Source: Phycisphaeraceae bacterium
GTDB taxonomy: Bacteria > Planctomycetota > Phycisphaerae > Phycisphaerales > UBA1924
Assembly (NCBI GenBank): GCA_020639135.1
Contig: JACKHE010000005.1
Location: 186,001-250,000, forward strand
DNA: 64,000 nucleotides
Reading direction: 5' to 3'
Shown here: one piece after another, positions 34,314 through 43,312 of the stretch
Position numbering within the stretch: position 1 is the stretch's first letter
Layout of the letters: each line of letters starts with the position of its first letter
Made by a program: the position numbers and the translations under genes
Notes under the pieces: model-generated
What the model saw: only the letters and a program-made list of their open reading frames with translations
What the model was told of the DNA's origin: nothing
The model's database searches: none

Positions 34314-35747
34314 TCAGCGCACGATGTTGTCCGAGGGCGCCGCGCCCCGGGCGACATCGAGCAGTTCTTCGAACGCGTGTTCGAGCTGGCTCATGGTCAA
34401 AGTGGGATCGATGGTAACAAGTCGGATGACCCGCCGCCCGAACACGACGCCGTGGCCGACCTTCAGCCGCCCCTGCGTGTTCAACTCGTCGCAGATCATC
34501 TCGGTGGACTTCCCGACGACCTCGAAGCAGACGTTGACCCAGGAGGGCTCGAAGGCCAGGCTCATCCGGTCGTCGTCCCGGACGATCTCGACAGCGCGGC
34601 GAGCCAGGGCGACCTGCCGGTCCACGCGCTCGGCGTACCCGTCGTCCCCCAGCGCCTGCCATTGGGCCCAGAGCTTGAGCGCATCGTTGCGCCGCCCGCA
34701 CTGGAGCGACCTCGTCCCGGGGTTCAGCCAGCCGTGGTCGGCGCCGAAGTCCTGCTGGAAGAGGTACGAGGCGGTCTCGTCGAAGTGCCTGCGGAAGAGG
34801 TCGGGCTCGCGCGTCAGGGCCACCGAGCAGGTCAGCGGGGCGCCCATCATCTTGTGCGCATCCCAGGTGAACGAGTCGGCCCGCTCCAGGCCCCGCAGCA
34901 GCGACCGGTGCTCGTGGTGCATCAGCGCGGTCCCGCCGTAGGCCCCGTCCACGTGCAGCCACAGCCCCTCGCGCCGCGCAACGTCGGCGATCGCGTCGAT
35001 CGGGTCGAACGCGCCCATCACCGTCGTCCCGCTCGTGGCAATGATCATCAGCGGCTTCAGCCCGGCTCTCCGATCCCCGGCGATCGCCGCCGCCAGCGCC
35101 TCGGGATCCATCCGGCCCTCGGCATCGACCCCGACCGGGCGGACGCTTTCGCGGCCGGCGCCGATCATCGCCGCGTTCTTGCGGATGGAGTAGTGGCACT
35201 CCGACGAGGCGTAGATCGTCTGCCCCCGGCCGTCGAAGCCGAGCTCCCGCGAATCGGGGCGCATCTCGTTGCGCCCGACGAGCATCGCCGCGAGGTTGGA
35301 CATCGAGCCCCCGGGGGTGAACATCGCGTCGCCGCCGGCCATCCCCGCCCTGGCGAGCATGCGCTCGAGCACCTCGCGCTCGATCAGCGCCTGAGGGCCG
35401 GCCACCTTCCAGGTGTACATCGACTGGTTCAGCACCGCCGTCAGGACCTCGGCGATCGTCGCGACGCGCTCGCGCCCCGCGAAGAGCTGGTTGAAGAACC
35501 GCTCCCCGGAGGTCGTCGGCGTCGCCATCACCACGCGCCGAAGCCGCTCGATCGCCTCGGCCTCCCCGACGCCTCGCTCCGGGATCGCGATGGGCAGCGT
35601 CGCGATCGCCTGTTCGACCGAGAGCGGGACAACACCATCCGGCGCCGATTCCCGGGCGATGATTGCCGAAGCGATGACCGCGGCATCCTCGACGGGGTTG
35701 CCGTGATCACTCGTGGCAGAGAGGGAGATTGACTCGGTGCGCGTCAT
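34314..35747 (-). CDS. PLP-dependent group II decarboxylase, probable cysteine sulfinate decarboxylase
   Basis: A 477-residue decarboxylase of the glutamate/cysteine-sulfinate/aromatic amino acid group. Visible features: ERFFNQLFAG near residue 82, the substrate-loop region LNQSMYTWKVAGP, the PLP phosphate site TPGGSMSNLAAM, the conserved HVDGAYGG, and the PLP Lys in FTWDAHKMMGAPL. It resembles the CSAD/GAD branch. The cysteine dioxygenase gene 29 bp downstream makes cysteinesulfinate the most likely substrate, giving hypotaurine; aspartate or glutamate remain alternatives that sequence alone cannot exclude. A tRNA-Glu and a long hairpin lie just upstream. Confidence 0.88.
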   Translation of the reverse strand: MTRTESISLSATSDHGNPVEDAAVIASAIIARESAPDGVVPLSVEQAIATLPIAIPERGVGEAEAIERLRRVVMATPTTSGERFFNQLFAGRERVATIAEVLTAVLNQSMYTWKVAGPQALIEREVLERMLARAGMAGGDAMFTPGGSMSNLAAMLVGRNEMRPDSRELGFDGRGQTIYASSECHYSIRKNAAMIGAGRESVRPVGVDAEGRMDPEALAAAIAGDRRAGLKPLMIIATSGTTVMGAFDPIDAIADVARREGLWLHVDGAYGGTALMHHEHRSLLRGLERADSFTWDAHKMMGAPLTCSVALTREPDLFRRHFDETASYLFQQDFGADHGWLNPGTRSLQCGRRNDALKLWAQWQALGDDGYAERVDRQVALARRAVEIVRDDDRMSLAFEPSWVNVCFEVVGKSTEMICDELNTQGRLKVGHGVVFGRRVIRLVTIDPTLTMSQLEHAFEELLDVARGAAPSDNIVR

Positions 35748-35822
35748 GGAGGGTCGGAACCCGGGTTTCTGGTCTCCGGGGTCCTGCTGGTCATTGGTAG
35801 GCGTCGGGATGGACCAGACCCA

Positions 35823-35852
35823 CCGGGATTCGGGAATATTTCCCGAACCCGG
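35823..35852. terminator. Long stem-loop between tRNA-Glu and the decarboxylase gene
   Basis: Arms CCGGG-A-TTCGGGAA and TTCCCGAA-CCCGG form 13 pairs with one bulged A and a TAT loop. It begins 7 nt past the tRNA 3' end on the minus strand. There is no T-run, so it may be a tRNA processing or termination stem, or an operator for the hypotaurine pair. Confidence 0.4.
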
Positions 35853-35859
35853 CCGGCAA

Positions 35860-35933
35860 TGACCCCACGGGGATTCGAACCCCGGTTTCCAGGATGAAAA
35901 CCTGGCGTCCTGACCTGGCTAGACGATGGGGCC
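35860..35933 (-). tRNA. tRNA-Glu (anticodon TTC)
   Basis: A 74-nt cloverleaf on the minus strand. The acceptor GGCCCCA pairs with TGGGGTC (one G-T pair), discriminator A. The anticodon stem CCAGG/CCTGG carries the loop with TTC. The T arm GGGGTTCGAATCCCC is canonical. The 3' CCA is not encoded. Confidence 0.95.
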
Positions 35934-36021
35934 GTCGTTCAGGGGGGCCGATTGTACCGGGGTCGCCCGGCCGAGTCGCCCGTCGCCGCGTCGTTTATCG
36001 GGCCCGGAATTCCACCCACTC

Positions 36022-36516
36022 ATGCCGGATTCCGCTACGGATCTGGCCGATCCATTGGGCATGACCGCCCCGACCGATGACCGGCGAGCCAGCGAGCGCC
36101 TCGACGTCGCCGACGCCGGCGTGGGGCATCGATTCGGGCACTTCCGCCGATCGTTTGTGCACGCTGTCGCCTTCGTGCTGGCGCTTGGGATGTTCCTCTA
36201 CGCCGCCAACGTCATCGATCCCGGACAGTCGTCCGCCCACGAGGACGATCCCGGGGCGAAGCCGCACCCGCTGCGCAACCCGCAGGCGCCGGAATCCAGC
36301 GGCAGCCTCGGCACGCTCTCGAGCCCGCAGTACGTCGTCGAGATCCACGCCACAAGCGAGGGGCCACGCTACACCGTCCGCGACGCCAACGGCGTCGTGC
36401 TCGGCGCGATGCTCGAAGCCGTCGAGGTCGAGCAGGTCGCGCCCGGACTCGAGATCGAGGGCATGGTCGGTCAGCCCATCATGCTCGCCGAGCCCCGCGA
36501 TCAGCTGCACGACTGA
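36022..36516 (+). CDS. Small membrane-anchored hypothetical protein
   Basis: A 164-residue protein when started at the ATG at 36022; the longer frame begins inside the tRNA gene and is unlikely, and an ATG at 36061 is another option. A polar N-terminus is followed by one helix (FVHAVAFVLALGMFLYAANVI) and an extracytoplasmic C-terminal domain of ~95 residues with YVVEIHATSEGPRYTVRD and VVLGAMLEAVEVEQVAPG. No family is recognised. It lies 39 bp before nadD on the same strand. Confidence 0.65.
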   Translation: MPDSATDLADPLGMTAPTDDRRASERLDVADAGVGHRFGHFRRSFVHAVAFVLALGMFLYAANVIDPGQSSAHEDDPGAKPHPLRNPQAPESSGSLGTLSSPQYVVEIHATSEGPRYTVRDANGVVLGAMLEAVEVEQVAPGLEIEGMVGQPIMLAEPRDQLHD

Positions 36517-36555
36517 GCTCGACGTCGTCCAACATCGGGCGCGTACCATCACCCG

Positions 36556-37230
36556 ATGGGTGACCCCGGCGAAATCCGATTCCCGCCTGAAGTGCGCACG
36601 GTCGCGGTCCTGGGTGGCTCCTTCGACCCGCCAACCCGCGCACACACCACGATCCCCCTCGCCGTCAGTCAGGCCATCGGCGCCGACTGGCTCCTGGTGA
36701 TCCCGGCGGCAGTCTCCCCCTTCAAACGTGATGGCTCCCACGCGAGCGACGAACAGCGCCTGGCGATGCTCCGGCTCGCCTTGGCCGAACATCCCAGGGT
36801 CGCGATCTCGGCGATCGAGATTGAGCGGGGGGGGACCAGCTACACCGTGGAGACGCTCCGGGAGCTGCGCTGGAGGTTCCCGGCGATTGTCTTCCGCCTG
36901 CTCATCGGCGCCGATCAGGCGGCATCCTTTCACCGCTGGCGCGAGCCGCACGCGATCCTCGATCTCGCCGAGCCCGCCGTCATGCTCCGGGGCGATGTGA
37001 ACGCCGATGCGCTGCTGGAATCGATGGCGCCGCACTGGAGCGCGGGGGAGCTGGCCGCCTGGCGCGCTCGCATCATCGCGGCGCCGACGCTCGACGCCAG
37101 CTCGACCGAGGCGCGGGCGCTGCTTCGAGTCTCGCCCCGCGACGAAGTTCGCCTGCGCGGGTTGCTGGATCCACGCGTGCTCGAATACATCACGAGGGAA
37201 GGGCTCTACGGCTCGGGCGTCGCGTCCTGA
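36556..37230 (+). CDS. nadD: Nicotinate-nucleotide adenylyltransferase
   Basis: A 224-residue enzyme converting nicotinate mononucleotide and ATP to deamido-NAD in NAD synthesis. The N-terminal nucleotidyltransferase motif is AVLGGSFDPPTRAH, a (H/T)xxH variant in which Ala replaces the usual Gly. Further marks are IPAAVSPFKRD, the Gly/Asp pair LLIGADQAASFHRW, and the C-terminal DASSTEAR equivalent of the ISSTxIR motif. Length is usual for NadD. The 3' end overlaps the converging gene at 37206-38033 by 25 bp. Confidence 0.92.
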   Translation: MGDPGEIRFPPEVRTVAVLGGSFDPPTRAHTTIPLAVSQAIGADWLLVIPAAVSPFKRDGSHASDEQRLAMLRLALAEHPRVAISAIEIERGGTSYTVETLRELRWRFPAIVFRLLIGADQAASFHRWREPHAILDLAEPAVMLRGDVNADALLESMAPHWSAGELAAWRARIIAAPTLDASSTEARALLRVSPRDEVRLRGLLDPRVLEYITREGLYGSGVAS

Positions 37231-38033
37231 GCCGCCCTGGGCGGTTCGGTCGTTGGCTCGCCTGCGCCGGCGTCAGCCGTCGGCAGCGGCGGGCGCCCGA
37301 CCGGCCCCCGGAGGAACGCGTAGCCGTTAATCTGCCGGTGGATGTAGTCCGGCGCCGAGACGAGCAGGTTGCCCTCGTAGAAGCGCACCAGCGCGCCGTC
37401 GCCGCCGTTGTCGATCCACTGGTCGGGCTCGATGACGGCGCGGAGGATCTCCATCAGGCGCTCGGCCTCCTCCTCGGCGCTGAACACCTGCGTCTGCCCC
37501 TGGTTCTGCTGGAAGATCCCGCCGCCACCGCCGCCCTGGCCCTGGCGGATGACCGAGTTCAGGTTCAGCTGCGGCACGTCCTTGTAGTCGGGCAGGACGA
37601 AGAGCAGGTCCTGCACATCGTAGATCTCCAGCCGCTTGAACTGGTTCAGCCTCGACCGGGGTCCGACCTGCAGCGCCCCGGAATCCTGATCGAGCTGCCA
37701 CGTCGGCGCCTGGGATCCGTCCAGCGCCGCCTGCTGCGCGGCATCGAGCAGCAGCGCCAGCGCCGGCGCGCCCTTGCCGCTGACCGAGACGATCGCCTCG
37801 GGGTCGAGCCCGTCGCTGTGCCGGTCGTTGATCCAGGCGATGTCCACCGTCGCGCCCGTCGCCGTGCGCACGAACTCGACGAAGTCCTCGAAGCGCACGT
37901 CCGGCGCCTCGACGGTCAGCGGCCTGGTCAGCAGCGCCAGCGTCCTGGCGCCCTCGCTCTGCGCCAGCGCGCCCGGCGCGAGGAGCAGCGTGATCGCCGC
38001 GATCGGCGCCAAGCAGTCTCGGATGGTTCGCAT
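37206..38033 (-). CDS. Exported protein with secretin N-domain-like segment
   Basis: A 275-residue secreted protein. The signal peptide is MRTIRDCLAPIAAITLLLAPGALAQ. Residues ~38-120 (PLTVEAPDVRFEDFVEFVRT, SVSGKGAPALALLLDAA) resemble the STN/N0 domain seen at the start of secretins. A following piece IYDVQDLLFVLPDYKDVP is a pattern I associate with planctomycete exported proteins. A Gly/Gln-rich loop (RQGQGGGGGGIFQQNQGQ) precedes the segment EEEAERLMEILRAVIEPDQW and a beta strand LLVSAPDYIHRQI, again secretin N1-like. No channel domain follows, so it may be an accessory or cut-down secretin relative. GGAG lies 6 nt before the ATG. Confidence 0.72.
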   Translation of the reverse strand: MRTIRDCLAPIAAITLLLAPGALAQSEGARTLALLTRPLTVEAPDVRFEDFVEFVRTATGATVDIAWINDRHSDGLDPEAIVSVSGKGAPALALLLDAAQQAALDGSQAPTWQLDQDSGALQVGPRSRLNQFKRLEIYDVQDLLFVLPDYKDVPQLNLNSVIRQGQGGGGGGIFQQNQGQTQVFSAEEEAERLMEILRAVIEPDQWIDNGGDGALVRFYEGNLLVSAPDYIHRQINGYAFLRGPVGRPPLPTADAGAGEPTTEPPRAAQDATPEP

Positions 38034-38101
38034 GGTGGTCTCCGGCGGGCTTGGCCCGCGCCAGGTTCTACGGGCGCGGGGCGCCGTCAGTTCCGCACCG
38101 G

Positions 38102-40006
38102 TCAGCGATCGGCTTCAACGGTGTCGATCGCCCGGATCGTCTCGCAGACCGTCAGCAGGGTCATCGCCGCCGCGTCCAGGGGCGCCCGCTGGTCGGACAG
38201 CGACATCCGAACGGCCCCGGTCGCGGTCGCGGCGGGCATCGGGACGAGGGCGGCGTCCGTTTCGTCGATCGTCAGCTCCATCAGGAAGCGCATCGCCCTG
38301 GTCAGGCGGACGATCTCGGGGAGTCGCTCGTCGGGGCTGGTCAGCCTGGGGTCCGCCAGCATCGTGGCCACCAGCGACAGCGCGCGCGCGGTCTGCCAGT
38401 TCGGGGCCGGGTGACGCGAGGCGGTGAAGATGATCGCGCCGACGAGGTCCGGCGCCGCCGCGCCGACCGGCGGGACCTGGAACCTCCACAGGATCGACCG
38501 GTGCTCGCGCAGCGCGATCGCCGCGGGCAGCTTCGTTCCCGCCGGGTGCAGCGCCAGCTCCGCCCAGCCCAGCCACGGAGAGAGCGCCGGAAGCTCCTGC
38601 GCCGGGGATTCCCTGAAGAGTGCGCGCACCACCTGCTCCGTCGCGGATCGGTCGATGGTCCCGTCGGTCGCGGCGGCGTACGCGACAAGCGCCAGCGCGG
38701 GGGGCTCGATCGAGTCGGCGCTGTCGATGGCGCCGGCCACCGCGGCCCGGCACCGGAACCGCAGCCTCGTGATCGCCTTCGGCGTCTCGATGTCGTTCCA
38801 CACGCCGGCGCGGTCCGCCTCGTTGATCGCGCACAGCGTCATCGCGGCCGAGGTCGGCTCGGCGGAGGGTTCCGCCTCGTCGCCCTGAACATCGGCGAGC
38901 TCCTCCAGCAGCGCGCCCACCGCCGCCAGCGGCGCCTTCGGGGATTGGCGCTGCAGCGCCCACCGAGTCAGCGCCATCGACGCCAGCGCCTGCGATCTCG
39001 GGGCGGCGATCACCGGATCGGCGTAGTCGCCGGCCCAGGGACGGAGCGTGTCCATCAGGCCCAGGTGCTCCGGGCCCGGCCAGTGGCGGCGCAGGATGTT
39101 CCCTGCGATCCGGTCGGAAAAGGCGCGAAGCCCGCCGGACGTGACAGCCGTCGCCGGCGTGACCCGGCCGCCACGGAACAGGAACACCGGGGCCGAGCCC
39201 GGCGTGATCTGCGTCAGCCGGCTCGCCGGGAAGCGGTACACCACCAGCCCGTGGCTGTCGCGCAGCTGCTTGAGCGGCAGCGGCGGAAGGTCCAGCGCAC
39301 CCGCAGCGGCGAGCAGCGCCTGCGCCGCATCGCGGTTCGAGGACTGCATCGATCCCGCGAAGACCGCGACCAGCCGGTCGCCCACGCGCGCCGCGACGCC
39401 CTCGATCCCCGGGTCCGCCTCGTCCCCGGCGTCGGCGAAGCTCTCGCCGCCGATCGGCGTCCACTGCCCGGCGAGCTCCAGGTCGATCGTCAGCGCCGCG
39501 GCGTCGCTGCGCAGACGCTGCCCGCGCAGGGCGTCGTTGTCGCCCCGGATTCGCTCGCTCGCCTCGATCCACGCCCCGGCGGCGGCGTCGCGCAGCGCCC
39601 GGGCGGCGGGTTCATCAGGTCCGATCACCTCCGTGCCCCGCCCGACGACTCGGCCTCCCCGGCGCAGCGTCACGCTGATCGCCGTGCAACCCGGCAGGTC
39701 GATGGGCGCCGCAGCCTGCGGGATTGCGGCGGAGCGGATCCAGGGTTCGATGGTCTGATAAGCCGTCAGGGCGGCTTCCGGGCCCGGGACGTCGGGCGCC
39801 GGGGCCGGTTGCGCCGATTGTGCGGGCCCGATCAGCGTTATCGCGTTGACGGCGAGCACTGCGATCTTGTCCCGCCACCTTGGCGTGGCATGCTTGTGGC
39901 ACACCCCGGCGCTACAGGTCCGGGTGATCGGTTCGGCGGGATTCGGTGCGGACAGTCGCATGATGTGAGTCGGACTGGCGGTGGCGGGCACGGGCCCGGC
40001 AGACAA
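38102..40006 (-). CDS. Exported hypothetical protein
   Basis: A protein of up to 634 residues that I do not recognise. A hydrophobic segment (KIAVLAVNAITLIGPAQSAQ, ~47-66) looks like a signal peptide, so the true start is probably inside the first 46 residues (a GTG at residue 35 or the ATG at residue 16). The mature part begins with an alpha/beta segment (ISVTLRRGGRVVGRGTEVIG), followed by a long Ala-rich helical part with few Cys. It lies 68 bp upstream of the STN-like gene, same strand, so the two may form an operon. Confidence 0.7.
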   Translation of the reverse strand: MSAGPVPATASPTHIMRLSAPNPAEPITRTCSAGVCHKHATPRWRDKIAVLAVNAITLIGPAQSAQPAPAPDVPGPEAALTAYQTIEPWIRSAAIPQAAAPIDLPGCTAISVTLRRGGRVVGRGTEVIGPDEPAARALRDAAAGAWIEASERIRGDNDALRGQRLRSDAAALTIDLELAGQWTPIGGESFADAGDEADPGIEGVAARVGDRLVAVFAGSMQSSNRDAAQALLAAAGALDLPPLPLKQLRDSHGLVVYRFPASRLTQITPGSAPVFLFRGGRVTPATAVTSGGLRAFSDRIAGNILRRHWPGPEHLGLMDTLRPWAGDYADPVIAAPRSQALASMALTRWALQRQSPKAPLAAVGALLEELADVQGDEAEPSAEPTSAAMTLCAINEADRAGVWNDIETPKAITRLRFRCRAAVAGAIDSADSIEPPALALVAYAAATDGTIDRSATEQVVRALFRESPAQELPALSPWLGWAELALHPAGTKLPAAIALREHRSILWRFQVPPVGAAAPDLVGAIIFTASRHPAPNWQTARALSLVATMLADPRLTSPDERLPEIVRLTRAMRFLMELTIDETDAALVPMPAATATGAVRMSLSDQRAPLDAAAMTLLTVCETIRAIDTVEADR

Positions 40007-40197
40007 CCGGAGAATGGCAATGACCAGGATTCTTGTTTCGAGTCACGGCGTCTTCGCCCTGACTCCCAACCGGCAGAAGATCCTCATCCTCGCGTTCCTG
40101 ACGTTCGCGGCGATGTGCTGAGCGGATCCTACCGGCGCCCCGGCGTGCGTGCCCCGGCGCCACGCCCCGACGCGGGACAACCCACGATCGACGAATG

Positions 40198-40233
40198 AAA
40201 AAGCGTCGCCACCCCACCGGGGCAGCGACGCTT
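40198..40233 (-). terminator. Rho-independent terminator of rpsA
   Basis: On the minus strand AAGCGTCGC pairs with GCGACGCTT around a GC-rich loop and is followed by TTTTTC. It lies 28 bp past the rpsA stop. Confidence 0.85.
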
Positions 40234-40260
40234 GTGTGTTTTTGAACCGGGCTCCGAGGG

Positions 40261-42033
40261 TCAGAGCTCGATCTTGTCGGTGCCCATGGAGCCGTGATCG
40301 TCCATGCCGCCTCGGGTCGGCGCGGGCGCGCCGGGCATGCCGGAATCGCCGCCGCTCTCGCGAGCCGCACGCTCCTCCTCGACGGAGCCCCACTGGGCGC
40401 GCTTGAGGGAGAGGCCGATCTTGCGGTCGCCGGTATCGACGCGGAGGATCTTGACATCGACCTCCTCGCCGGCCTTGACGACGTCCTGCGGGTTCTCGAC
40501 CTTGTGATCGGCGAGCTCGGAGACGTGCAGCAGGCCCTCGAGGTCCTCCTCGAGCTCGACGAAGACGCCGAAGTTGGTGATCTTCGTGACCTTGCCGCGG
40601 ACGACCATGCCGGGCTGGTAGGCGCCGGGGATGGCGTTCTCCCAGGGGTCCTCGGTGAGCTGCTTGAGGCCGAGGCTGATGCGCTGCTTGTCCTGATCAA
40701 CCTCGAGGATGACGCACTTGACCTCCTGACCCTTCTGGAGCATCTCGTTGGGGTGCGCGACCTTGCGGGTCCAGGAGAGATCGGAGATGTGGAGCAGGCC
40801 GTCGATGCCGGGCTCGATCTCGACGAAGGCGCCGTAGTTGGCGAGGTTGCGGACCTTGCCCTCGATGACGGTTCCGGCGGGGTACTTCTCGGAGACGAGC
40901 TCCCAGGGGTTGACCTCGACCTGCTTCATCCCGAGGGAGATCTCCTGCTTGTCCTTGTCGATCTCCAGGACGACGACCTCGACCTCCTGGCCGGGCTCGA
41001 CGATCTCGGAGGGATGGTTGACGCGGCGCGTCCAGGACATCTCGGAGATGTGAACGAGGCCCTCGATGCCCTCCTCGATCTTCACGAAGGCGCCGTAGGA
41101 CATGATGTTGACGACGGCGCCCTTGACGCGGCAGCCGACGGGGTACTTCGCCTCGATCTCCTCCCAGGGGCTGGTCTCCTTCTGCTTGAGGCCCAGCGCG
41201 ATCTTCTCGCGGTCGTAGTCGATGTTGAGGATCTTGACCTCGATCTTCTCGCCGATCTTGACAATCTCGGAGGGGTGGTTGACCCGGCCCCAGGACATGT
41301 CGGTGATGTGCAGGAGGCCGTCGATGCCGCCCAGGTCAACGAACGCGCCGAAGTCGGCGATGTTCTTGACCGTGCCGACGACCAGGTCGCCCTGGTTGAC
41401 CTTGTCGAGGAGCTTCTTCTTGGCGGCGTCGCGCTCGGCCTCGATGAGCTTGCGGCGCGAGACGACGATGTTGCGCCGCTGCTCGTCGATCTTGAGGATC
41501 TCGGCGCGGACGTCGCGGCCGATGAAGTCGCCGACATCGCCGGGGCGGCGGATGTCCACCTGCGAGGCGGGCAGGAACGCAGGGACGCCGATGTCCACGA
41601 GCAGGCCGCCCTTGATCTTGCGCAGGACCTTGCCGGTGACGACGTCGCCCTCCTTGGCGGTCTCGACGAGCTTGTTCCAGTTGATGAGGCGCTCGGCCTT
41701 GCGCTTGGAGAGCTTGATCAGGCCGCCGTCGCCCTCGAGGGACTCGAGCAGGACCTTGACCTTGTCGCCCGGCTTGACCTGGGTGAGGTCGTCGAACTCG
41801 TTCTTGGGGATGAGGCCCTCGGACTTGAGTCCGACCTCGACGACGACATCGTCGCCGGCCATGCCGACCACGGTGCCGTCAAGCATCGCGCCGATCTCGA
41901 GATCGGAGATGGCGCCGGTGAGCAGGGATTCCATGTCGCCGCCGGCGACCGAATCGCCGAAGGCGTCCTTCAGGAGGGCCATCGCCTCGTCGTCGGCAAA
42001 GCCGAGCGACGCAATCAGGGTTTCGTCAATCAT
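40261..42033 (-). CDS. rpsA: 30S ribosomal protein S1
   Basis: A 590-residue RNA-binding ribosomal protein. Six S1 domains are visible at about 46-111, 128-195, 213-281, 298-368, 385-455 and 472-541, the usual number for a full-length S1. Domains 3 to 6 carry the clear G-x-F/Y-G-A-F-V signatures (VKNIADFGAFVDLG, VVNIMSYGAFVKIE, VRNLANYGAFVEIE, VTKITNFGVFVELE). The ATG at 42033 opens MIDETLIASLGF; the frame continues further upstream only as a shadow of mutY. A Gly/Met-rich tail ends the protein. Confidence 0.95.
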   Translation of the reverse strand: MIDETLIASLGFADDEAMALLKDAFGDSVAGGDMESLLTGAISDLEIGAMLDGTVVGMAGDDVVVEVGLKSEGLIPKNEFDDLTQVKPGDKVKVLLESLEGDGGLIKLSKRKAERLINWNKLVETAKEGDVVTGKVLRKIKGGLLVDIGVPAFLPASQVDIRRPGDVGDFIGRDVRAEILKIDEQRRNIVVSRRKLIEAERDAAKKKLLDKVNQGDLVVGTVKNIADFGAFVDLGGIDGLLHITDMSWGRVNHPSEIVKIGEKIEVKILNIDYDREKIALGLKQKETSPWEEIEAKYPVGCRVKGAVVNIMSYGAFVKIEEGIEGLVHISEMSWTRRVNHPSEIVEPGQEVEVVVLEIDKDKQEISLGMKQVEVNPWELVSEKYPAGTVIEGKVRNLANYGAFVEIEPGIDGLLHISDLSWTRKVAHPNEMLQKGQEVKCVILEVDQDKQRISLGLKQLTEDPWENAIPGAYQPGMVVRGKVTKITNFGVFVELEEDLEGLLHVSELADHKVENPQDVVKAGEEVDVKILRVDTGDRKIGLSLKRAQWGSVEEERAARESGGDSGMPGAPAPTRGGMDDHGSMGTDKIEL

Positions 42034-42187
42034 GTGAGTTGTGATCCCGGAGTCCGTGGCCGCCGTGCGTCGGGCGCCTCGAACCCATGTTGTCCGGTGG
42101 GATGCCGGGCCCCTCAGGGGCGGTTTGGGGTGAACCGATCCGATCGCCGGTCGGCGCCGCGCGCCTGGGAAGCCGGTGAGGCCAAGT

Positions 42188-43312
42188 CTAGCCCCGGGAT
42201 CCGGAGCGTCCACCGCCTGTGGGGCTGTTTGTGCCGACGGGATCGCTCCCCTGCAAGATCCGCATCTGGGGCCGCGCCAGGGCCAGACCCTCGATTTCCG
42301 CGGCGCTGACCCAGCGCTGATCCGGTCGCCGGCGTTTCGGGGGCGGCGCGGCGTACACGGTGAACCGGAAGATCCGGTGCGTGGTCTTGTGCTCGAACTC
42401 GGCGATCCGGCGCGCCCGCCCGCCGCCGGTGAGCGCATCGATCGATGCCCGCGTCGGGGTTTTCCCCTCGCGCTCGATCGTCGGCGCCTGCCACAGGCCT
42501 GCCCACATGCCGCCGTCACCCCGGCGTTCGACCAGCAGCCGTCCTTTCGCATCGCGCATCACCACGCTCGCGGCGTGGACGACCTGCTGCGACGGGCGAG
42601 GCTTGGGCCGGGGGATATCGCCCTGCTTCCCCTCACGGTGCGCGACGCAGCTCGACCGGACGGGACAGGCGTCGCAGCCGGGGGATCGCGGCGTGCAGAT
42701 GTTGGCGCCGAGCTCCATCAGGCCCTCATTCAGCAGCGCCGGAGACGTCGCGGCTCGGACGAGGTCCTCGGCGCGCGCCCAGAGGCGGTGGATCGTCGCG
42801 CTCGCGGTGGGGGGGAGATCCGCGCCGTCGAGGCGCAGCAGCACGCGCGCGACGTTGCCATCGACGATCGGCGCCGGTTCGTCGTACACGATGCTCGCGA
42901 TCGAGCCCGCCGTGTAGCGCCCCACGCCCGGCAGCCGGCGCAGCGCGCTGGCGTCTCTCGGCACGATTCCCCCGTGCTCGCGGACGACGGCCCGGGCCGC
43001 GGCGTGGAGGTTCTTCGCCCGGCGGTAATACCCGAGCCCCGACCACTGCGCGAGGACGTCGTGCTCGTCGGCTTCGGCGAGGGACTCGATCGTCGGGAAG
43101 CGTTGGATGAAGGGGGGGAAGCGCTCGGCGATACGGGAGGCCTGGGTCTGGAGGAGCATCGCCTCGCTGACCAGGGCGTAGTAGCCGTCCCGGGGGGTGG
43201 TCCGCCACGGCAGGTCCCGGGCGCTGGCCTGGAACCAGCGTTCGATCCCCCGAGCGATCGCCCGGTCGCGGCTCGCTGATGTGTCGGGCTTCCGGGCTCG
43301 GTGGGGGGGCAT
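42188..43312 (-). CDS. mutY: A/G-specific adenine glycosylase
   Basis: A 374-residue DNA repair enzyme that removes adenine opposite 8-oxoguanine. The ATG at 43312 is chosen; the frame extends ~100 codons upstream without family similarity. The helix-hairpin-helix LPGVGRYTAGSIASIVYDEP and the catalytic Asp in VDGNVARVL are present, as is the 4Fe-4S loop CTPRSPGCDACPVRSSC (C-x6-C-x2-C-x5-C). The C-terminal Nudix-like 8-oxoG reader domain has ASVVMRDAKGRLLVERR and GGMWAGLWQAPTIE. It diverges from the DEAD-box helicase gene. Confidence 0.93.
   Translation of the reverse strand: MPPHRARKPDTSASRDRAIARGIERWFQASARDLPWRTTPRDGYYALVSEAMLLQTQASRIAERFPPFIQRFPTIESLAEADEHDVLAQWSGLGYYRRAKNLHAAARAVVREHGGIVPRDASALRRLPGVGRYTAGSIASIVYDEPAPIVDGNVARVLLRLDGADLPPTASATIHRLWARAEDLVRAATSPALLNEGLMELGANICTPRSPGCDACPVRSSCVAHREGKQGDIPRPKPRPSQQVVHAASVVMRDAKGRLLVERRGDGGMWAGLWQAPTIEREGKTPTRASIDALTGGGRARRIAEFEHKTTHRIFRFTVYAAPPPKRRRPDQRWVSAAEIEGLALARPQMRILQGSDPVGTNSPTGGGRSGSRG

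Noticed and set aside
34285..35199. N-terminal extension of the cysteine dioxygenase frame into the decarboxylase gene
   Set aside because: The extension reads as Arg/Gly-rich noise in the shadow of the decarboxylase; the purine site and family length set the start at the TTG at 34284.
40294..42309. A 671-codon plus-strand frame opposite rpsA
   Set aside because: The translation is a near-periodic Leu/Asp/Val pattern that mirrors the S1 repeats of the real gene.
42034..42552. N-terminal extension of the S1 frame
   Set aside because: It lies over mutY in another frame and has no similarity to S1; MIDETL at 42033 is the natural start.
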